Positions 37,101 to 43,886 of a stretch of 64,000 nucleotides of DNA are shown here, piece after piece. Within the stretch, counting starts at the first letter, position 1. Every line of letters begins with the position of its first letter. Below the pieces are notes generated by a model, which saw nothing but the letters and a program-made list of their open reading frames with translations, was not told the origin of the DNA and did no database searches. Source of the DNA: Variovorax paradoxus (GTDB lineage: Bacteria; Pseudomonadota; Gammaproteobacteria; Burkholderiales; Burkholderiaceae_C); contig NZ_JAUSXG010000001.1 in NCBI RefSeq assembly GCF_030815855.1, positions 5,518,001-5,582,000 on the forward strand, written 5' to 3'. The translations under genes and the position numbers were made by a program.

Positions 37101-37727
37101 CCCGAACGCATTCATCTGCGGCACGCCGGTCGTCAGTGTGGCGCGCGATGCATTGATGAAGCCGCCGCCATCGACGTTGATACCGGCCGGATTGGCGATG
37201 ATCACTTCGGCGCGCTGCCCTGCCACTTCGATGTAGCCGCGCAACTGGCTCGCGCTGCCGCCGTTCACCTCGTTCACGATGATGCGTGCGGGGCCGGTGG
37301 CCAGGTAAGGATTGCCCTGTATGAATCCGCCGAGTTGGGATTGCGTCGTGTTTCTGCTGTTGTTCAGGATGGCGCCGTTGGGGGCCACGTTGAACTGGTT
37401 GAACACATTGCGCGAGACGCCGGCCGCACTCGGGGTCTGGATGTTGACGAGCGGCACGCCGTTGGGCGCGACCAGCACCGTGGGGCGCAGATTGGCGGGA
37501 ACGCTGGGTGCGCCGACGATCTGGGCTTGAACCGGTGAAGCCGACAAAAGACCCGCGAGCGCGGCACCGACGAGCATCGGCGCAATGGCCGCCGCACCAG
37601 CGAGCGCTCCGCTTGCAACGGTGGTCGCCTTCGACGAACCCTTGCCGGTGCTCTTGGCGGTTTCCTGAACGACCATGCGCAGGCCGCGCTTCGCATTGAA
37701 CACAATGCGGTGCAAATTTTTATTCAT
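28140..37727 (-). CDS. CdiA/TpsA-like giant filamentous hemagglutinin exoprotein with C-terminal toxin tip
   Basis: 3195 residues from ATG 37727 (GAAGAAG upstream). Order: extended signal peptide region (MNKNLHRIVFNAKRG) and signal ending near residue 68 (PVQAQ); TPS secretion domain (about 70-320, with NPAGINVDGGG...ATLTTG near 176-198) recognised by TpsB; a Thr/Gly/Pro linker (about 436-496); many degenerate hemagglutinin repeats (G-L-x-N-x-G type); a non-repeat block (about 1857-2010, DPRFANYRKWLSSDYLL, VLVPQVY) common to CdiA filaments near the receptor-binding tip; more repeats; a DUF637-like pretoxin region (about 2550-2840). After NNYLNH (about 2846) the variable C-terminal 340 residues carry the toxin. 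The last 110 (KSPDFVF, GKTGDLMF, SKANIVALDYRNLT) resemble nuclease tips of CDI systems, with low certainty. Confidence 0.9.
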   Translation of the reverse strand: MNKNLHRIVFNAKRGLRMVVQETAKSTGKGSSKATTVASGALAGAAAIAPMLVGAALAGLLSASPVQAQIVGAPSVPANLRPTVLVAPNGVPLVNIQTPSAAGVSRNVFNQFNVAPNGAILNNSRNTTQSQLGGFIQGNPYLATGPARIIVNEVNGGSASQLRGYIEVAGQRAEVIIANPAGINVDGGGFINASRATLTTGVPQMNAFGGLDSFLVRGGTITINGAGLDASKTDYAAILARAVEANAGIWASELRVVTGANTVSADHSQITPTTGTGAAPTFALDVAALGGMYAGKIVLIGTEAGLGVRNAGTIQAAPGATALMGAGQLVVTSAGRLENVGTLQATADTNLSASGLANSGRIGSGGNLKITAQGALANALNGTGGTLEGARLELASAAGDIDNRGGTIRQTSGTGLALSAPALSNTSGGVIGLEPVPETPPTPATGTGGGTDTGTGTGGTTTSPTTPTAGTGTGTEGGGTLTPAPYVPPSPGTVTAAGTLRNDGGKIYAGGPISLQSANVNNNGGTLSVASMAVSQPTFDNHGGTLNVSNSFSANVDRFDNTGGTLNAGSLNITTTGDLVNVDGKLTSAADAALTMGGQADNTRGTISATGALTANVAGAVNNTGGTLVANQGVKLSAGSLDNTQGSIQSAQAGVQLAVADQLQNGSAGTINAATDLGIQAGSLANGGSLRGANDVSVAVGGAMTNDGSITAGRNTTITAGSLQSGTTGVLGAGIQNDGKLGAAGDLVVSTSGALVANGTTLAAGNATLQGASVDLSASQTSAANIAVTATEGNVVTGSKATIATPGTLRITANAQPGQTLVNDAGTLNAGQLDLNVSNIANTNGGEIVQTGTGATTIATSGTLNNDGGRIASNGQHLTLQATSIGNASGKIEHAGTGTLAVAGGSFNGTNGQITANGALTVAMSGAFTQDGGTTSAKQITVDAGSLSNRGGQIVQTSTDVTRITVVGAMDNSEGTLASNGNTNIAAGSLANQGGTIRAAEISSLGLTVGGLLDNSNKGVIGAGGNTTVTAGSLNNNVGSVSSVGDLNATIGGAATNVGGTLAANGNTTLVAGTLDNSSGTAAAVNGNLSVTTSGATTNNGGTLQAGAATTLVNSGLSNVGGKVFGNSLSVNTRKDGQNNALNNTQGTLAATTTVALSSGALANDAGLIQAGGATTINTNGQSLSNTNAAGYASGQGGITSGDTLNVTAGALNNTAGFIGAKNALTANTQTFTNTSQGMVLGQSGVAINTNGADYNNSGGKTLATGDLGINAGSITNASGLIRSTARTTLNAGSISNINTQGADQGIEGQNVVIGTGSLDNTAGAIRADLNATITSGGTINNRNGLISAGDTLAIVDPNATNPGAKTLNLVNTGGTLVADKSLTIDAATFSGDGRALSGQDLGIALTQNIVNNGEVAANGNLSYTTTGNFTNNGKLLAGQTLTVGGNNVDNTASAEMSGTDAVVNASGTLTNRGLIDSTGKTQINAGTLTNIGTGRIYGDAISIAAGTLNNDAETVNGVIKAGTIAARDTLDIGAGTINNREHALLFSAGDMFIGGALDANRYVTGKGRTINNESASIEALGNMSIAMGNINNIDTHLKVATTSTSEMIPSIITMDGKSWDPYDAQGNLITWGDPSTRLVYHKAADGTVSIIGKGWTNAVTSITVTEDSAVPGTADPARIVAGGNMTLDGHVYNRDSQIMAGGELDAPDVDNQATSGKRDTTVSAIWIGYNPNRPGEAPEAPIYILPTTTTATYKLTDYQPQAHLNATQGYNAGVAPVGGAAGSAGGTGGVSGGNRPGAIVEVPANVGGVAQASGNGADAAGAASGAGGAGASQAVSMVVRTSMPNTSVPSASLFNIHAGPGGYLIETDPRFANYRKWLSSDYLLNSLGLDPNNILKRLGDGFYEQKLIREQVAQLTGYRYLEGFNNDEDQYTALMNAGATFAKEYGLRPGIALSAAQMAQLTSDIVWLVEQTVTLPDGSTQKVLVPQVYVRVRPGDIDGNGAVLSADSVKIKGSGDLVNTGTIAGRSLVKIDADNIQNLGGRISGGSVGLKAITDVNNIGGTIDARDSLTIEAGRDINVRTTTQTNGFNTNVDRVAGLYVTNPGGTLVASAGRDVNLIGGIISNQGAGGYTSISAKNDINLGTVTERRGSIGVGASTSLAIASSTELGSTIATNGATLLSAGRDVNARQATVNAGDGLLTVRADRDINIASGQTTVAGSYAAQWTDSGTFSRTDNKFSGSFDSSTSVGSSFSGGTVLMGAGRDITIEGSKISGTQGVAISAGRDLIVVEGRNTSNASAELDQDKRGISALGAAAGFVMPSGKANTTGVEINSDVAAPSTITSSHGGILLQGNGNVFLQGVQVNAAKDVSIRGDSVVIQAATNKQSVTGTTSSKSAWYDFGHMAVLQDVGKGIKARETTATEVDTTTLTRTNINGANVSITAADTLALAGTTINAPGTVSLTADTLLMGTQTTEETTRTTSQGRDVVYQVSRDGGSTNQTTNYSQINAGNLTVTANHIQAGLGAQDSIEQLSKQPGMGWVEQITNDPNLSGKIDWQRVEEAHKNWDHDQQGLTPEGAAIVTIVVAYFTAGAASELGAAAGEAAGTAATGGVAALGEGGFIAAGGMTVSGVVGGAVTAGITALASQAAVALINNQGDIGGALHDLGSSASVHSLLTAIITGGVLGGLNMNPTGQPTLSGGAQPFMAQLQQNLTAGVARAVIGTAINGGSLEDALRDGIKGAILDTVAAQTANAIGDLTGPDKLNTFTNALAHAIAGCAVGAARTDNSGGCAAGALGAAVGELAATAYGGQADTVQFAAMISGLAVAIAGGDANQINLGSQAGANAAANNYLNHTDATRRNALSAKCSSASGCSEAENRELLGLVNRDINSDQAFDTACQKVTSPACGAAIVARQAAYATYQGVNVAADGTRADALKAGGLDAFGAPVGAVDINANVGPGDTFLCNSSTARCVVTSEKTPEGTAYLYRPATVLEAASDVASLTQIASDAFRIGAIQTVLDLAAVGGVAAGALGDAGTRAVYIDATTGASTIHPPIIATEAQVSRLALSSSTATASEIKAVAQLEAATGSKIRMSNLPDVLPDGTRPKSPDFVFQTGPNAGKTGDLMFSVSPEAVPFMNQNFVRNWETKTLDSLNSHLSKANIVALDYRNLTSVNQQIVNNWIATLSPVQRAQLLIVR

Positions 37728-37847
37728 GTCGTTCTTCTTCCCTGATCTCTCTGCGTGACAGCCATGCACGCCGCTTCGGAAGGCGTGCTGATCCGTCGGC
37801 ACTGGCGCCAACGAGGGGTGATTTTCTCGTTACAAAGAGTTAACAAG

Positions 37848-37853
37848 TGTCAA
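37848..37853 (-). promoter_or_regulatory. Possible -35 element of the exoprotein promoter
   Basis: Read on the minus strand, a perfect TTGACA lies about 120 bp upstream of the exoprotein ATG, in a locally AT-rich region. The -10 match at the right distance is poor (TAACGA), so the promoter is tentative. The 284-bp interval 37728-38011 also contains a hairpin ACACCC/GGGTGT (37925-37943) closer to the GntR gene. Confidence 0.3.
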
Positions 37854-38011
37854 AATCAATCGAAGCACGCAGATTCAGAGAGGAAGCGTCAGATTTTTCA
37901 CGCGCCCAAGGAGCGTCAGAACAACACCCGTCAACGGGGTGTAACCCTTAAGTTTTAGGGGCTCCACGCAAGGGCCTGCGTTAGAGTCGCAGCCCACCGC
38001 CACACGCGTCC

Positions 38012-38788
38012 ATGACCGCACGTTTTCAATCTGTCGCCCCCATCGTCCGCCTTGCCGACCAGGTGGCCGATGCGTTGGCGGCCGAGGTGCGCAGCGGGCG
38101 CTTGTCGGCAGGCGACCGTCTGCCGACTGAAGCGGCGCTGGCCGAGCAATTCGGCGTGAGCCGCACTGTGGTGCGCGAGGCGGTCTCGCGGCTCAAGTCG
38201 CTGGGGCTGGTCGATTCGCGCCAAGGTAGCGGCGTGTATGTGCGCGCCGCGGGTGTCGAGCCGCTGCGCTTCGAAATGCCGCACGTGGCTTCGCGCGAAG
38301 CGGTGATCCAGATGGTCGAGCTGCGCCGCGCGCTCGAGGCCGAAGTGGCCGCGCTGGCCGCCGAGCGGCGCACACCTGAAGACGTGCAGCGCATCCGCGA
38401 GGCCATTGACGCGCTGCATGCCGCGGTGGCGGCCGGCGGCAACGGCGCGGACGAAGACGTGCGCTTTCACCGCGCCATCGCCGAGGCGGCGCGCAATCCT
38501 TTCCTGATCGGCACGCTGCAGTACCTGCGGCAGTTCCTGCATGGCGCCACGCGGGTCACGCGCGCCAACGAAGCGCGCCGTGCGGACTTTGCACGCGAGG
38601 TGGCGCAGGAGCACGCGCAGATCGTGGAAGCCATCGAGGCCGGCGAGCCGCTGCGCGCGCGCGAGGCGGCCAAGTCGCACATGGACAACGCCATCCGCCG
38701 CATCGAGCAGGCCGACCCTGCCTTCTGGCAACAGGAAGGCGCGCAGCTCGCGCGGCCGCTGGTCGAAGGCTGGCCGGTCGGCAGCTGA
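38012..38788 (+). CDS. GntR-family transcriptional regulator (FadR/FCD subfamily)
   Basis: 258 residues. N-terminal winged helix-turn-helix (about 10-78: LADQVADALAAEVRSGRLSAGDRLPTE, FGVSRTVVREAVSRLKSLGLV) and a helical FCD effector domain (about 95-235) with the metal-binding Asp/His pattern (DEDVRFHRAIAEAARN; EHAQIVEAIEAG; KSHMDNAI). It lies just upstream of, and in the same direction as, the four-carbon acid sugar operon, whose own start is preceded by a palindrome fitting an FCD operator. It therefore probably represses that operon and responds to a pathway acid or intermediate. Confidence 0.9.
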   Translation: MTARFQSVAPIVRLADQVADALAAEVRSGRLSAGDRLPTEAALAEQFGVSRTVVREAVSRLKSLGLVDSRQGSGVYVRAAGVEPLRFEMPHVASREAVIQMVELRRALEAEVAALAAERRTPEDVQRIREAIDALHAAVAAGGNGADEDVRFHRAIAEAARNPFLIGTLQYLRQFLHGATRVTRANEARRADFAREVAQEHAQIVEAIEAGEPLRAREAAKSHMDNAIRRIEQADPAFWQQEGAQLARPLVEGWPVGS

Positions 38789-38872
38789 CCGGCCGGCACA
38801 CAAAAGGAAACCAAAAAGGCGCTGCGCGCGGCGCCGTTTCCGGGTTTACCCGCAGCGAAGCGCCAAAAACAA

Positions 38873-38895
38873 ATTTGTATGATGACCTGACAAAT
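38873..38895. promoter_or_regulatory. Candidate operator for the GntR regulator
   Basis: ATTTGT (38873-38878) and ACAAAT (38890-38895) are perfect inverted arms around an 11-bp centre. The palindrome lies 61 bp before the transporter ATG, between the regulator gene and the operon it probably controls. Confidence 0.5.
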
Positions 38896-38955
38896 AAGGC
38901 GACGGACGCAAGCGATGTCGCCAAGGCCTCTTCATCCAAAGCGGGACAACTCCTC

Positions 38956-40278
38956 ATGACCTCTTCGATCCTCCCGGCTGGTGCATTGCCTGCGGCCGCC
39001 GACGTCGCGCTCGAGAAGCGCGCCTACGCCAAGGTGTTCTGGCGCCTGGTTCCCTTTTTGATGCTGTGCTACGTGGTCGCGTACCTCGACCGCGTGAACG
39101 TCGGCTTCGCCAAGCTTCAGATGGGGCAGGACCTGGGCTTCAGCGAAACCGTGTTCGGCCTGGGTGCCGGCATCTTCTTTCTCGGCTACTTCCTGTTCGA
39201 GGTGCCGAGCAACCTGCTGCTCAACCGCGTGGGCGCGCGCATCTGGATCGCGCGCATCATGATCACCTGGGGCCTGCTCTCGGCCTGCTTCGTGTTCGTG
39301 GAAACGCCCGCCAGCTTCTACATCCTGCGCTTTCTGCTCGGCGTGGCCGAGGCCGGTTTCTACCCGGGCGTGATCCTGTACCTCACCCACTGGTACCCGG
39401 CGCACCGGCGCGCGCGCATCATTGCGGTCTTCATGTCGGCCATTCCGGTGGCGGGCATCTTCGGCAACCCGCTCTCGGGATGGATCATGGATGCTTTTCA
39501 CGGCGTTTCATCGATGCAAGGCTGGCAGTGGATGTTCATCATCGAAGCCGTTCCGGCCGTGCTCGTTGGCGTGATGGTGCTGCTCTATCTGGACAACGGC
39601 ATTCAGCATGCGCGCTGGCTCTCGCCCGAGGAGAAAAGCCTCCTCCAGCGCGAAGTCGAACGCGACCAGGCGCACGGCGCCAAGGGACCGCACTCGGTGG
39701 CCGCCATGTTCCGCGATGCGCGCGTGTGGTGGATGGCGCTGATCTACTTCGCCTTCGTGATGGGCCAGTACGCGCTGACCTTCTGGCTGCCCACGCTGGT
39801 CAAGGCCACGGGCGTGAAAGGCAACCTGCACATCGGTCTCTTGAGCGCCATTCCGTTCATCTGCGCCATCGTCGCGATGAACCTCTTCGGCCGCAGCGCA
39901 GACCGCCGGCAGGAACGCCGCTGGCACCTGATCGTGCCCGCGCTGATGGGCGCCGTCGGGTTCACTGTCGCAGCCTCCTACACGCAGAACACTGTCGTGT
40001 CGCTCGCGTTTCTTTCGCTCGCCGCGGCCGGCGTGCTCACCTGCGCGCCGCTGTTCTGGTCGCTGCCGACGGCGTTCCTTTCGGGCACGGCCGCGGCGGC
40101 CGGCATTGCGGTCATCAATTCGGTAGGCAACCTTGCGGGCTTCGTGAGCCCGTACCTCATCGGCTACCTGAAGGATCTCACCGGCAGCACGCAGATCGGC
40201 ATGTATGTGCTGGCCGCGGCGCTGGTGCTCGGAGCCATCGGCGTGTGGCTCACGCCCAAGCAACTCGTCAACCGCTGA
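38956..40278 (+). CDS. MFS transporter, anion:cation symporter family (acid sugar uptake)
   Basis: 440 residues with twelve predicted membrane helices. The conserved YLDRVNVGFAKLQM segment in helix 1-2 and the GVAEAGFYPGVILYLTHWYPAHRRAR block are typical of the ACS family, which includes tartrate, phthalate and galactonate importers. ATG 38956 is chosen over a TTG 27 codons upstream that lies inside the candidate operator region. As the first gene of the threonate/erythronate operon it most likely imports these four-carbon acids by proton symport. Confidence 0.9.
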   Translation: MTSSILPAGALPAAADVALEKRAYAKVFWRLVPFLMLCYVVAYLDRVNVGFAKLQMGQDLGFSETVFGLGAGIFFLGYFLFEVPSNLLLNRVGARIWIARIMITWGLLSACFVFVETPASFYILRFLLGVAEAGFYPGVILYLTHWYPAHRRARIIAVFMSAIPVAGIFGNPLSGWIMDAFHGVSSMQGWQWMFIIEAVPAVLVGVMVLLYLDNGIQHARWLSPEEKSLLQREVERDQAHGAKGPHSVAAMFRDARVWWMALIYFAFVMGQYALTFWLPTLVKATGVKGNLHIGLLSAIPFICAIVAMNLFGRSADRRQERRWHLIVPALMGAVGFTVAASYTQNTVVSLAFLSLAAAGVLTCAPLFWSLPTAFLSGTAAAAGIAVINSVGNLAGFVSPYLIGYLKDLTGSTQIGMYVLAAALVLGAIGVWLTPKQLVNR

Positions 40279-40293
40279 TCGGAGAACGGCAAC

Positions 40294-41220
40294 ATGACCA
40301 ACAACAACACCAAGACCCCCATCGTCGGCGTCGTGGGACTCGGCGCGATGGGCAGCGGCATGGCGCAATCGCTGCGCCGCGCGGGCTACGAACCGCACGT
40401 GTTCGACGTGCGCCTCGACGTGGCCCACGCCTTTGCGCGCGACGGCGGCGTGGCTTGCGACACGCTGGCAGCGCTCGGCGGGCAGTGCGACATCGTGGTT
40501 TCCGTGGTCGTCAATGCGGCGCAGACCGAGTCGGTGCTGTTCGGCGACGGCACCACGGCCGGCTGCGCGGCGTCGATGAAGCCCGGCAGCCTGTTCGTGA
40601 TGTGCTCCACGGTCGACCCGAACTGGTCGGTCGCGCTCGAGGCGCGCCTGGCCGCGCAAGGCATTCTGTACCTCGACGCGCCGATTTCCGGCGGCGCCGC
40701 CAAGGCGGCGAGCGGTCAGATGACGATGATGACCGCCGGCACGCCCGCGGCTTATGAAAAAGCCGGTGCCGTGCTCGACGCCATGGCGGCCAAGGTTTAT
40801 CGTCTCGGAGACCGCGCGGGCGCGGGCAGCAAGGTCAAGGTCATCAACCAGTTGCTGGCTGGCGTGCACATTGCCGTGGCGGCCGAGGCCATGGCGCTGG
40901 GCCTGCGCGAAGGCGTGGATCCGGCGGCGCTGTACGAGGTGATCACGCACAGCGCGGGCAACAGCTGGATGTTCGAGAACCGCATGGCGCACGTGCTGGC
41001 GGGCGACTACACGCCGCTTTCCGCCGTCGACATCTTCGTGAAGGACCTGGGCTTGGTGCTCGACGTGGCGCGCGCGAGCAAGTTTCCGCTGCCGCTTTCG
41101 TCCACCGCGCACCAGATGTTCATGCAGGCGTCTACCGCGGGCTTTGCCCGCGAAGACGACAGCGCGGTCATCAAGATTTTTCCCGGCATCGAACTGCCGG
41201 CTGCGGGCAAGAAGGCCTGA
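40294..41220 (+). CDS. ltnD: L-threonate dehydrogenase (3-hydroxyisobutyrate dehydrogenase family)
   Basis: 308 residues. Rossmann motif VGLGAMGSGMA (about 13-23), substrate-binding DAPISGGAAKAASG (about 128-141), and the catalytic-Lys region SKVKVINQLLAG (about 178-190) mark the beta-hydroxyacid dehydrogenase family. With DUF1537 kinase, class II aldolase and hydroxypyruvate-isomerase-like genes in the same operon, it fits LtnD, which oxidises L-threonate at C2 to 2-oxo-tetronate with NAD. It lies 15 bp after the transporter gene. Confidence 0.88.
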   Translation: MTNNNTKTPIVGVVGLGAMGSGMAQSLRRAGYEPHVFDVRLDVAHAFARDGGVACDTLAALGGQCDIVVSVVVNAAQTESVLFGDGTTAGCAASMKPGSLFVMCSTVDPNWSVALEARLAAQGILYLDAPISGGAAKAASGQMTMMTAGTPAAYEKAGAVLDAMAAKVYRLGDRAGAGSKVKVINQLLAGVHIAVAAEAMALGLREGVDPAALYEVITHSAGNSWMFENRMAHVLAGDYTPLSAVDIFVKDLGLVLDVARASKFPLPLSSTAHQMFMQASTAGFAREDDSAVIKIFPGIELPAAGKKA

Positions 41221-41239
41221 AGAAAGAAGACACAGCATC

Positions 41240-42259
41240 ATGAACATTCTCATTACCGGAGGTTGCGGTTTCGTCGGTGCGCGGCTCGCACGCACGCTGC
41301 TCGCAGGTGGCCCGCTGACACTGGCTGGCGGCCAGGCCAAGGCAATTTCGCGCATCACACTGGCCGACCGCGTGCCGCCGCCTGCGGACCTGCAAGCCGA
41401 TGCGCGCGTGCAGTTCGTGCAGGGCGACCTGTACGAGCAGGCCGCCAACGACGCGCTGCCGCTGGCCGATACGCACGCCGTGTTCCACCTCGCCGCGGCC
41501 GTGAGCGGCGAATGCGAGGCCGACTTCGACCTTGGCATGCGCAGCAATCTCGACACCACGCGCGCCCTGCTCGAAGCCTGCCGCCGTACAGGCCATGCGC
41601 CGGTCTTCGTGTTCTCCAGCTCGGTCGCGGTGTTCGGCGATTCGCCCGAGCAGCGGCTGCCCGCGGTGATCGAAGACACCACGCTGCCCACGCCGCAGAA
41701 CAGCTACGGCATCCAGAAGTTCATCGGCGAACAGCTGGTGGCCGACTTCACGCGCAAGGGCTTCGTGCAGGGCCGCAACGTGCGGCTCATGACGGTGTCG
41801 GTGCGGCCGGGCCGGCCCAACGGCGCGGCCTCCAGCTTTTTGAGCGGCATGCTGCGCGAGCCGCTGGCCGGCGAACGCGCGCGCTGCCCGGTGGCGCCCG
41901 AGACGGCGGTTGCCCTTGCATCGCCCGGCAACACTGTCGCGGGCATCCTCCGCGCGGCTACCGCGAGCGCGGCCGAATGGGGCGCACGCACGGCAGTCAA
42001 CCTGCCCGCGTTGACGACCACCGTGCGCGAAATGGCGGAGGCGCTCGAACGCATCGCCGGCAAGGAAGCCACGTCGTTGATCGACTGGGAACCCGATGCG
42101 GCCATCGCAAAGATCGTGACCAGCTGGCCCAGCCGCATTCATGCGGCGCGCGCCGAGGCGCTGGGCCTGAAGGCCGACGCGAGCTTCGACGCCATCCTGC
42201 GCGACTATGTGCGCGAGAACCCGCAGGCGGTGAAGCTGCCTGTCGCTGTGAAAGACTGA
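41240..42259 (+). CDS. denD: D-erythronate dehydrogenase (extended SDR/epimerase fold)
   Basis: 339 residues. NAD-binding TGGCGFVG (about 6-13), FSSSVAVFG with the catalytic Ser, and Tyr156-x3-Lys160 (SYGIQKF). The DenD family oxidises D-erythronate at C3 to give 3-oxo-tetronate, feeding the same kinase as the threonate branch. The ATG at 41240 follows AGAAAGAAGA; it is 19 bp after ltnD and 3 bp before otnK, so clearly one operon. Confidence 0.88.
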   Translation: MNILITGGCGFVGARLARTLLAGGPLTLAGGQAKAISRITLADRVPPPADLQADARVQFVQGDLYEQAANDALPLADTHAVFHLAAAVSGECEADFDLGMRSNLDTTRALLEACRRTGHAPVFVFSSSVAVFGDSPEQRLPAVIEDTTLPTPQNSYGIQKFIGEQLVADFTRKGFVQGRNVRLMTVSVRPGRPNGAASSFLSGMLREPLAGERARCPVAPETAVALASPGNTVAGILRAATASAAEWGARTAVNLPALTTTVREMAEALERIAGKEATSLIDWEPDAAIAKIVTSWPSRIHAARAEALGLKADASFDAILRDYVRENPQAVKLPVAVKD

Positions 42260-42262
42260 CCC

Positions 42263-43534
42263 ATGGCCAAGTTCGCGCTCGGCTGCATTGCCGACGACTT
42301 CACCGGCGCCACCGACCTTGCCAACAACCTCGTGCGCGCCGGCATGCGCGTGGTGCAGGCCATTGGTGTTCCCACTGCGCCGCTCGCCGCCGATGTCGAT
42401 GCGGTGGTCGTCGCACTCAAGTCGCGCACCATCGCGCCGGCCGAAGCCATTGCGCAATCGCTCGACGCGCTGCGCTGGCTGCAGGCGCAAGGTGCACAGC
42501 AGATCTACTTCAAATACTGCTCCACCTTCGACAGCACGCCGCAGGGCAACATCGGCCCCGTGACCGAGGCGCTGATGGACGCGCTGAAGTGCGACTTCAC
42601 CATCGCCACGCCGGCCTTTCCCGACAACAACCGCACCGTTTTCAAGGGCTACCTGTTCGCGGGCGACGTGCTGCTCAACGAGAGCGGCATGCAGAACCAT
42701 CCGCTCACGCCGATGACCGATCCGAACCTCGTGCGGGTGCTGCAGGCGCAGTGCCATCGCAAGGTCGGGCTGATCGACCACGCGGTAGTGGCGCGCGGCG
42801 CGGCGGCCATCGCGGAGCGCATCGGCCAATTGAAAGGCGAGGGCGTGTCGATTGCCATCGTCGATGCGGTGTCCAACGACGACCTGCTGCGCATGGGCCC
42901 GGCGCTTGCGAAGTTGCCGCTGCTCACGGCCGGTTCAGGCGTGGCCATTGGCCTGCCCGCCAACTTCGGTCTTGCGCCTTCCTCGCAAGCCAGTGCGCTG
43001 CCCAAGGCTGGCGGACGCACGGCCGTGGTGTCGGGCAGCTGCTCGCTCGCTACCAACCGTCAAGTGCTCGATTTCATCCAGCGCGGCGGCGCGGCGCTCG
43101 CTGTCGATCCGCTGCGCATCGCCGCGGGCGTCGATGTCACGGCCGAGGCGCTGGCGTGGGCCGGCCCGTTGCTCGACAAAGGCCCGGTGCTCGTCTACTC
43201 GACCGCCGAGGCCGGCGCCGTGAAGTCGGTGCAAGGGCGGCTCGGGGTCGAAGAAGCGGGCGCGATGGTCGAGCGCACCATCGCCGCCATTGCGCGCGGC
43301 CTGGTCGAACGCGGCGTTCACCAGCTTGTGGTGGCGGGCGGTGAAACCTCGGGTGCGTGCGTGCAGGCGCTGGGCATCGCGCAGATGCAGATCGGCCCGC
43401 AGATCGACCCGGGCGTGCCGTGGTGCCATGCGCGCACCGATGTTGGTCAAGGTACGCCTGTACATATCGCGCTCAAGTCCGGCAACTTCGGTGGCGACGA
43501 TTTCTTCACCAAGGCATTTACAGTGCTGGCATGA
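42263..43534 (+). CDS. otnK: 3-oxo-tetronate kinase (DUF1537 family)
   Basis: 423 residues. The N-terminal substrate domain opens with GCIADDFTGATDLANNL, the DUF1537 signature, and contains YFKYCSTFDSTPQGNIGP. The C-terminal nucleotide domain has VVSGSCSLATNRQ and VAGGETSGACVQALG, ending in SGNFGGDDFF. OtnK phosphorylates 3-oxo-tetronate to the 4-phosphate, the shared step of L-threonate and D-erythronate catabolism. Confidence 0.93.
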   Translation: MAKFALGCIADDFTGATDLANNLVRAGMRVVQAIGVPTAPLAADVDAVVVALKSRTIAPAEAIAQSLDALRWLQAQGAQQIYFKYCSTFDSTPQGNIGPVTEALMDALKCDFTIATPAFPDNNRTVFKGYLFAGDVLLNESGMQNHPLTPMTDPNLVRVLQAQCHRKVGLIDHAVVARGAAAIAERIGQLKGEGVSIAIVDAVSNDDLLRMGPALAKLPLLTAGSGVAIGLPANFGLAPSSQASALPKAGGRTAVVSGSCSLATNRQVLDFIQRGGAALAVDPLRIAAGVDVTAEALAWAGPLLDKGPVLVYSTAEAGAVKSVQGRLGVEEAGAMVERTIAAIARGLVERGVHQLVVAGGETSGACVQALGIAQMQIGPQIDPGVPWCHARTDVGQGTPVHIALKSGNFGGDDFFTKAFTVLA

Positions 43535-43596
43535 CATCCAACAGCAGCGTTCGCGTACGTTCGGGACGCACTCTCGCACATTCGGGGCGCGCTCCC

Positions 43597-43678
43597 GTCG
43601 ACGGGGTACCTTGCTCCGCGAATGTCCCCCGCCCTGCGGGCTCCTCCTTGATTTCGCTGCGCAAGGCACCCCATCGAC
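43597..43678. repeat. Palindromic REP-like unit 1
   Basis: 82-bp imperfect palindrome bounded by GTCGACGGGGTACCTTG and, inverted, CAAGGCACCCCATCGAC. Its core (TCCGCGAATGTCCCCCG ... CTCCTCC ... ATTTCGCTGCG) recurs inverted in unit 2 at 43733-43826, so the pair forms a large inverted repeat in the 352-bp gap between otnK and otnC. Confidence 0.8.
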
Positions 43679-43732
43679 GTGAGCGTTGTAAAGAGCGGCC
43701 GTTGATCGAGCGGAACAAGCGCAGCGCCCGGT

Positions 43733-43826
43733 GTGCTCAGGGCACCGGGTGCTCCCCGCAGCGAAATAAAGGAGGAGGCGAAGCCGGGGGACATTCGCGG
43801 AGGGGAGTACCCGGTGGCCTGTGCAC
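43733..43826. repeat. Palindromic REP-like unit 2 (inverted copy of unit 1)
   Basis: 94-bp imperfect palindrome with about 25-bp terminal arms (GTGCTCAGGGCACCGGGTGC and its near-complement at the other end, 22 of 25 matching). Its core is the reverse complement of unit 1's. The two units are separated by 54 bp, resembling a bacterial interspersed mosaic element. The rest of the gap has no gene. Confidence 0.8.
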
Positions 43827-43886
43827 GCGCCCCGGACAACAGCGCCGCGAATGCAAACCAATCCGCTGCGGACAAAAAGAAATGAC

